Below are positions 61,101-64,000 of a stretch of DNA of 64,000 bases, one piece after another. How positions within the stretch are numbered: the stretch's first letter is position 1; the number at the start of each line of letters is the position of its first letter. Below the pieces are notes generated by a model. That model ran no database searches, had not been told where the DNA came from, and saw only the letters and a list, made by a program, of their open reading frames with translations. The position numbers were made by a program, and so were the translations under genes. This stretch comes from Gorsachius magnificus (taxonomy: Eukaryota > Chordata > Aves > Pelecaniformes > Ardeidae): the NCBI GenBank assembly GCA_034008185.1, contig CM067084.1:39197099-39261098 (forward strand). Direction: 5' to 3'.

Positions 61101-61827
61101 AAGCCACAGCTGTTAAAAGCCAAAGCACCATAAGAGTGGACCCTCTCTTAGGCACTGATATTACCACAGGTTAAGGCTTCAGCCTCTTGGCTCTCTGATC
61201 CATTCCCGGCATGTGACCGCCCCCGCAGCAGCCCAGCACCAGGAGGGCAGGCAGGGCCACAGCCAGCAAGCCTTGCCCGCGCAGGCTTCCAGCTGGAGGG
61301 GAGAGGTGGGAAATACCCAAACAAACAGAAAGACGCTGTGGTCATGTAAACCAGAAGTTACACTGACAGGATCTGCCGGGGGTGAAGGGAAGGTGGGGGA
61401 GTAACCCAGAAGAACTAAAGGAGCTACGCGACCAGCCTCGGTTAAATGAATAACCTCGATTAAAAACAACCCCGCGCCCCAATTACTGGTGGGTATTTCA
61501 GACGCGGCGGGGGAGGAGCCGCGCTGCACAGGCGGCCCAGGGGGGAGAGGGGGGCGGCGGCCAGGCCAGGCCGCGGCCTCCTGACTTCCGAAACGGCTAT
61601 TTACGAGACGCCTCGGCCGGCTGCTCGCCCCGGAAGCAGCAGCGGATAAAGCCCTCTGTGTGGAAAACAACAGAGAGAAGTGGAAGGAAGCGACGAAACA
61701 GAAAGCGGGGCGCCCTCCCGGTAGCGCCCACCGTTAACGGCAGCCTGGCCGCTCACCCCAGGAAGAGTCACTGCCGCCGCCCCGCACTCACGTTGTCCAG
61801 GTCTTGCCGCCGCCGCCTCCCTGCCAT
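46049..61827 (-). CDS. TMEM192: TMEM192, lysosomal transmembrane protein, six coding exons
   Basis: Exons in transcript order are 61792-61827, 58932-59078, 54625-54889, 52903-53037, 48525-48627 and 46049-46172. All junctions are GT/AG and phases join cleanly to 269 codons plus TAA; the mammalian protein is about 271. The N-terminus carries an acidic dileucine-type signal EDDPLL (about 22-27), known to direct such proteins to lysosomes. Hydrophobic segments lie at about 48-73, 93-113, 149-162 and 171-195, consistent with four membrane spans. The family hallmark [16 protein letters not shown] follows span 1, and YRSTRHLKR lies before span 3. The cytosolic tail has [10 protein letters not shown] and a predicted helix [17 protein letters not shown]. 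It is a late-endosome/lysosome membrane protein that forms homodimers. The C-terminus (LTSQQIKT) differs from mammals. Confidence 0.96.
48525..48627 (-). CDS. TMEM192: TMEM192 coding exon 5
   Basis: 103 bp. Encodes [20 protein letters not shown] and [14 protein letters not shown]. Acceptor TTGCAG, donor GTAAGA. Confidence 0.94.
52903..53037 (-). CDS. TMEM192: TMEM192 coding exon 4
   Basis: 135 bp. Encodes [16 protein letters not shown] and the fourth span [18 protein letters not shown]. Acceptor TTTCTAG, donor GTGAGA. Phase 1 at both ends. Confidence 0.95.
54625..54889 (-). CDS. TMEM192: TMEM192 coding exon 3
   Basis: 265 bp. Begins [13 protein letters not shown] completing span 1, holds the [16 protein letters not shown] loop, span 2 ([16 protein letters not shown]) and YRSTRHLKR. 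Donor GTGAAG. Ends after the first base of a Gly codon. Confidence 0.96.
58124..58225 (-). repeat. CR1 3'-end fragment
   Basis: Plus-strand TAGAATCATAAACATTTAGG followed by TTGGAAGAGACCC, and then CTAACACTGCCAAGTCCACC, match the reverse complement of a CR1 3' tail of an older subfamily than the one at 18905. About 100 bp, within TMEM192 intron 2 and in the gene's own orientation. Confidence 0.75.
58932..59078 (-). CDS. TMEM192: TMEM192 coding exon 2
   Basis: 49 codons beginning [16 protein letters not shown] and ending in the first membrane span (FLLLIH). Acceptor TTCCAG, donor GTAAGT. Phase 0 at both ends. Confidence 0.95.
59079..61791 (-). other. TMEM192 intron 1
   Basis: 2.7 kb. The right end is GC-rich and belongs to the promoter CpG region. 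Nothing else was recognised. Confidence 0.6.
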
Positions 61828-62320
61828 CAGCGCCACCTCCACTCCCCACCTCGGCTGCCCCGGCTCTATTTAACGTGCGCTCCGGCCACGGCCCGGTCGC
61901 CGGCTCGCTCGGCGCAAGCCCCGCCCCGCCATTAGAGCTCCCGGCCGCTATTGGGCCCCAGGCCGCGCCGCAGCGCCGGCCCCGGGGCGGGGCCGGAGCC
62001 GGCGGGCGGTGGCAGAGGGGCAGCCCCCCCCAGCCCGGCTAAGGTCCAGCCCAGGCCCGGCCAAGCGTGGGCCGTGTTTCCCGCCCAGGGGCCGAGGAGT
62101 TCTCAAGTCGGGGAGCGGGGACTGTAAGCCAGCAGCCGGGGCCCAAACTTGTGCGCCCCCAGGCCGCCCCGGGGCTCCGAGCCCTTCCTGGGTGAGGGTC
62201 GGTCAAGTTGACTCAGCAGCTCAGGGCTGAATTGAAAAGGGGGGCTGGTTAGTGCAGGCCCAGGGCCGGTGTCCTGCGAGGTGGGTGGCTCAGGCGGCAT
62301 CACGGGGAGGGGAAAGGAAG
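61480..62320 (-). promoter_or_regulatory. TMEM192 CpG-island promoter
   Basis: High GC and CpG density around exon 1. On the - strand an Sp1-type box GGCGGGGCGGGG (61919-61930) and a CCAAT box (complement of ATTGG, 61950-61954) lie about 90-125 bases upstream of the ATG, with further GC boxes near 61981-61995. No TATA box is seen. This is a typical housekeeping promoter and may also fire divergently. Confidence 0.7.
61792..61827 (-). CDS. TMEM192: TMEM192 coding exon 1
   Basis: Twelve codons, [12 protein letters not shown], from ATG (61825-61827) to the donor GTGAGT (61786-61791). The start is the only ATG upstream in the CpG-rich first exon that joins in frame. It is more basic than the mammalian N-terminus. 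Confidence 0.85.
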
Positions 62321-64000
62321 TAAGAGTAAGCAGCAGCAGCAAAAACGTGTGGGGATAAAGGAGCGCAGCATTGCTGTCGGCTTGCTGTGCGGAGTGTTTT
62401 CCCCTTGCCAGCAACTTGTCTTGCAGGGACTTCTTGAGTAAGGGCCAGAGCTTATGTGCTTTGTTATTTCCAGTGGATTTCTTCTCCATGAATGTGTCTG
62501 CCCCTTCAAGACCATGGTAAGTTTTAGAATGCACAAGTCACGTAATAAGTCACCAAAGATATTTCTGGCCCAGCTGTATATTTTGTGAGGAAAACGCGTT
62601 TTCTTTAAAACCTGCCCACTGCTATTTTCATTTTATAACCCTTCGTTCTTGAGAGAGACTATGGCCACTCATGGTGTCCATGCTACTCACTTTATGGATC
62701 TCTGTCTTACTACTTGACACCCTTTTGTATGCCAGATACACCTTGACCACTTTAGTTACTCTTTGGTAATCTTTGTTAGCTTATCTGACCTTTTTCAGCC
62801 ATATCCTTTCTGAAACAGGAATGATTGGAATGACACAGTGTTCCAGTGTCTGCATAGTATGAGTTTACAAAGCAGCGTTATTTATTATCTGTTGTGTGCG
62901 CCATTCATCTGCTCATGTTTCTTAACCTTCTGTTTGCTTTATGAGACTATATCCCTGGGCCTTGAGCTGATGTCAGTGGGGACACCAAAGAGGATCAAAG
63001 CTGTAACAGGGGCTTGAAAGACAGCAAGGTATTATCTCCAGGTTGGAATTGTTCTTCATGTGCTATTTAAGAGAAGCCACGGCTGTCACCCTGAACAGCT
63101 GGCGTGGCTCTGCCTCTCCTGAAAGAGCACAAAAGTGCCAAAGGGGAAAATCTGCTTTTGAGGTGTGAGCTTCTTCAGGCTGTCCCAAGTTTTTCATCTC
63201 TGTTTCTGTGACTTCTCTTGGGTACCTTTTTGTAGAAAAATACCCAGCTGAAACCTCCCACCCAGAGCATTTACATTCATAACTTGCATGTATTTGCTCT
63301 TGTTTTATATATATACACATATTTAATGACCTGGGCAACTACCTTAAATGAAAAACAAGCCTTAAACTTGCTGGTGTCAGTAAGATTAAGTCCAGCTCCT
63401 GTGATAAGAGCCTGCTCAGTTCCACTTCCTCAGCCCAGATGTTATTTTTTCCTCTTCCTTATTGTGCTTCCTCTTTTCTCCTTCCCTAGAAGACCACAAA
63501 TCCTACTGACCAGCAGCCAGAGGATAAAGTTTTTCCGTGACAGTGAAGTGAGGTCACAATTCACTGGTTGCTGTTCAAGTAATCGGCGTTACGTTTGTAA
63601 GGTGTTCTGCCTTGCCAAGTAGTTAGCTTGGCAGGTGTGATCTCCACCTACACAGATCTAATAAACAATAAAGATAGGGGTGTTTCAATAGATCAGCCTG
63701 AAACATGATTATGCAATTTTTATGAGGATGCTGTGTAACTGCCAGAATTTGCCATTTCTTTGTATAATTCTACAAGTTACCTGTGCAGTGCCTTTGTCTG
63801 AGCTTTCGGTCAGCTTGAAATGGATGAAGTCTTTACCTTTTGTTTGTTTTACAAGGAGCAACGTCTGTGTTCTGGTTAACACATCTGTTCTGGAATAACC
63901 AGAAATACTAGTGTGCAGTTTATTGTACCGAGTCACACAGCCAAGAAGCTAATAACAGTGCCAGTTAATGACAATAGCTAGAATATTTTTTTTACTAGAA
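62321..64000. other. upstream flank, no gene recognised
   Basis: No KLHL2-like exon, the expected right-hand neighbour, was found. It presumably lies beyond the window. Open frames here are short and without domain signature. Confidence 0.45.

Noticed and set aside
1..64000. CRISPR arrays, bacterial operons, tRNA or rRNA genes
   Set aside because: The window is vertebrate nuclear DNA. No spaced direct-repeat array, tRNA cloverleaf or rRNA segment was recognised.

Overview
The window looks like avian nuclear DNA. It contains a CR1 LINE with the octamer-type 3' end typical of birds, an avian-type ERV-L provirus, a related solo LTR, and two compact host genes whose exons can be assembled by eye. 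Those genes are APELA (apelin receptor early endogenous ligand, also called ELABELA/Toddler) on the + strand and TMEM192 (lysosomal membrane protein) on the - strand. Their adjacency fits the vertebrate neighbourhood APELA - TMEM192 - KLHL2. The species cannot be fixed from sequence alone.

Layout: 1-9894 is AT-rich intergenic DNA with a solo ERV-L-type LTR (2532-2983, - strand) and a 93-bp polypyrimidine tract. 9895-16773 is a nearly intact ERV-L-like provirus: 595-bp LTRs, 5-bp target duplication ACGTG, a Lys-type primer binding site, long open gag and pol frames in the same frame separated by one UAG, and no env. 18500-20764 is a 66-bp inverted repeat whose spacer holds a 5'-truncated, frameshifted CR1 on the - strand. 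20765-36100 is intergenic with no gene I can support, apart from simple and short tandem repeats. 36150-37560 is a CpG-rich segment holding the APELA promoter and coding exons, and a 3'UTR exon starts at 39319. 46049-61827 is TMEM192, six coding exons on the - strand giving 269 codons. Its CpG-rich promoter lies at about 61480-62320. The rest, to 64000, is upstream DNA with no gene recognised.

How the genes relate: APELA encodes a secreted peptide hormone for the apelin receptor, and TMEM192 a structural protein of late endosomes and lysosomes. They are neighbours converging towards each other (APELA +, TMEM192 -), with no evidence of shared function. The provirus is the most distinctive object. 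Its Gag begins with several hydrophobic segments and an Ala/Thr/Pro-rich 20-residue tandem repeat instead of an ordinary matrix region. It lacks env, its Pol seems to depend on stop-codon readthrough, and its protease signature reads DTS rather than DTG. These point to a recently mobile, probably intracellular, ERV-L lineage.
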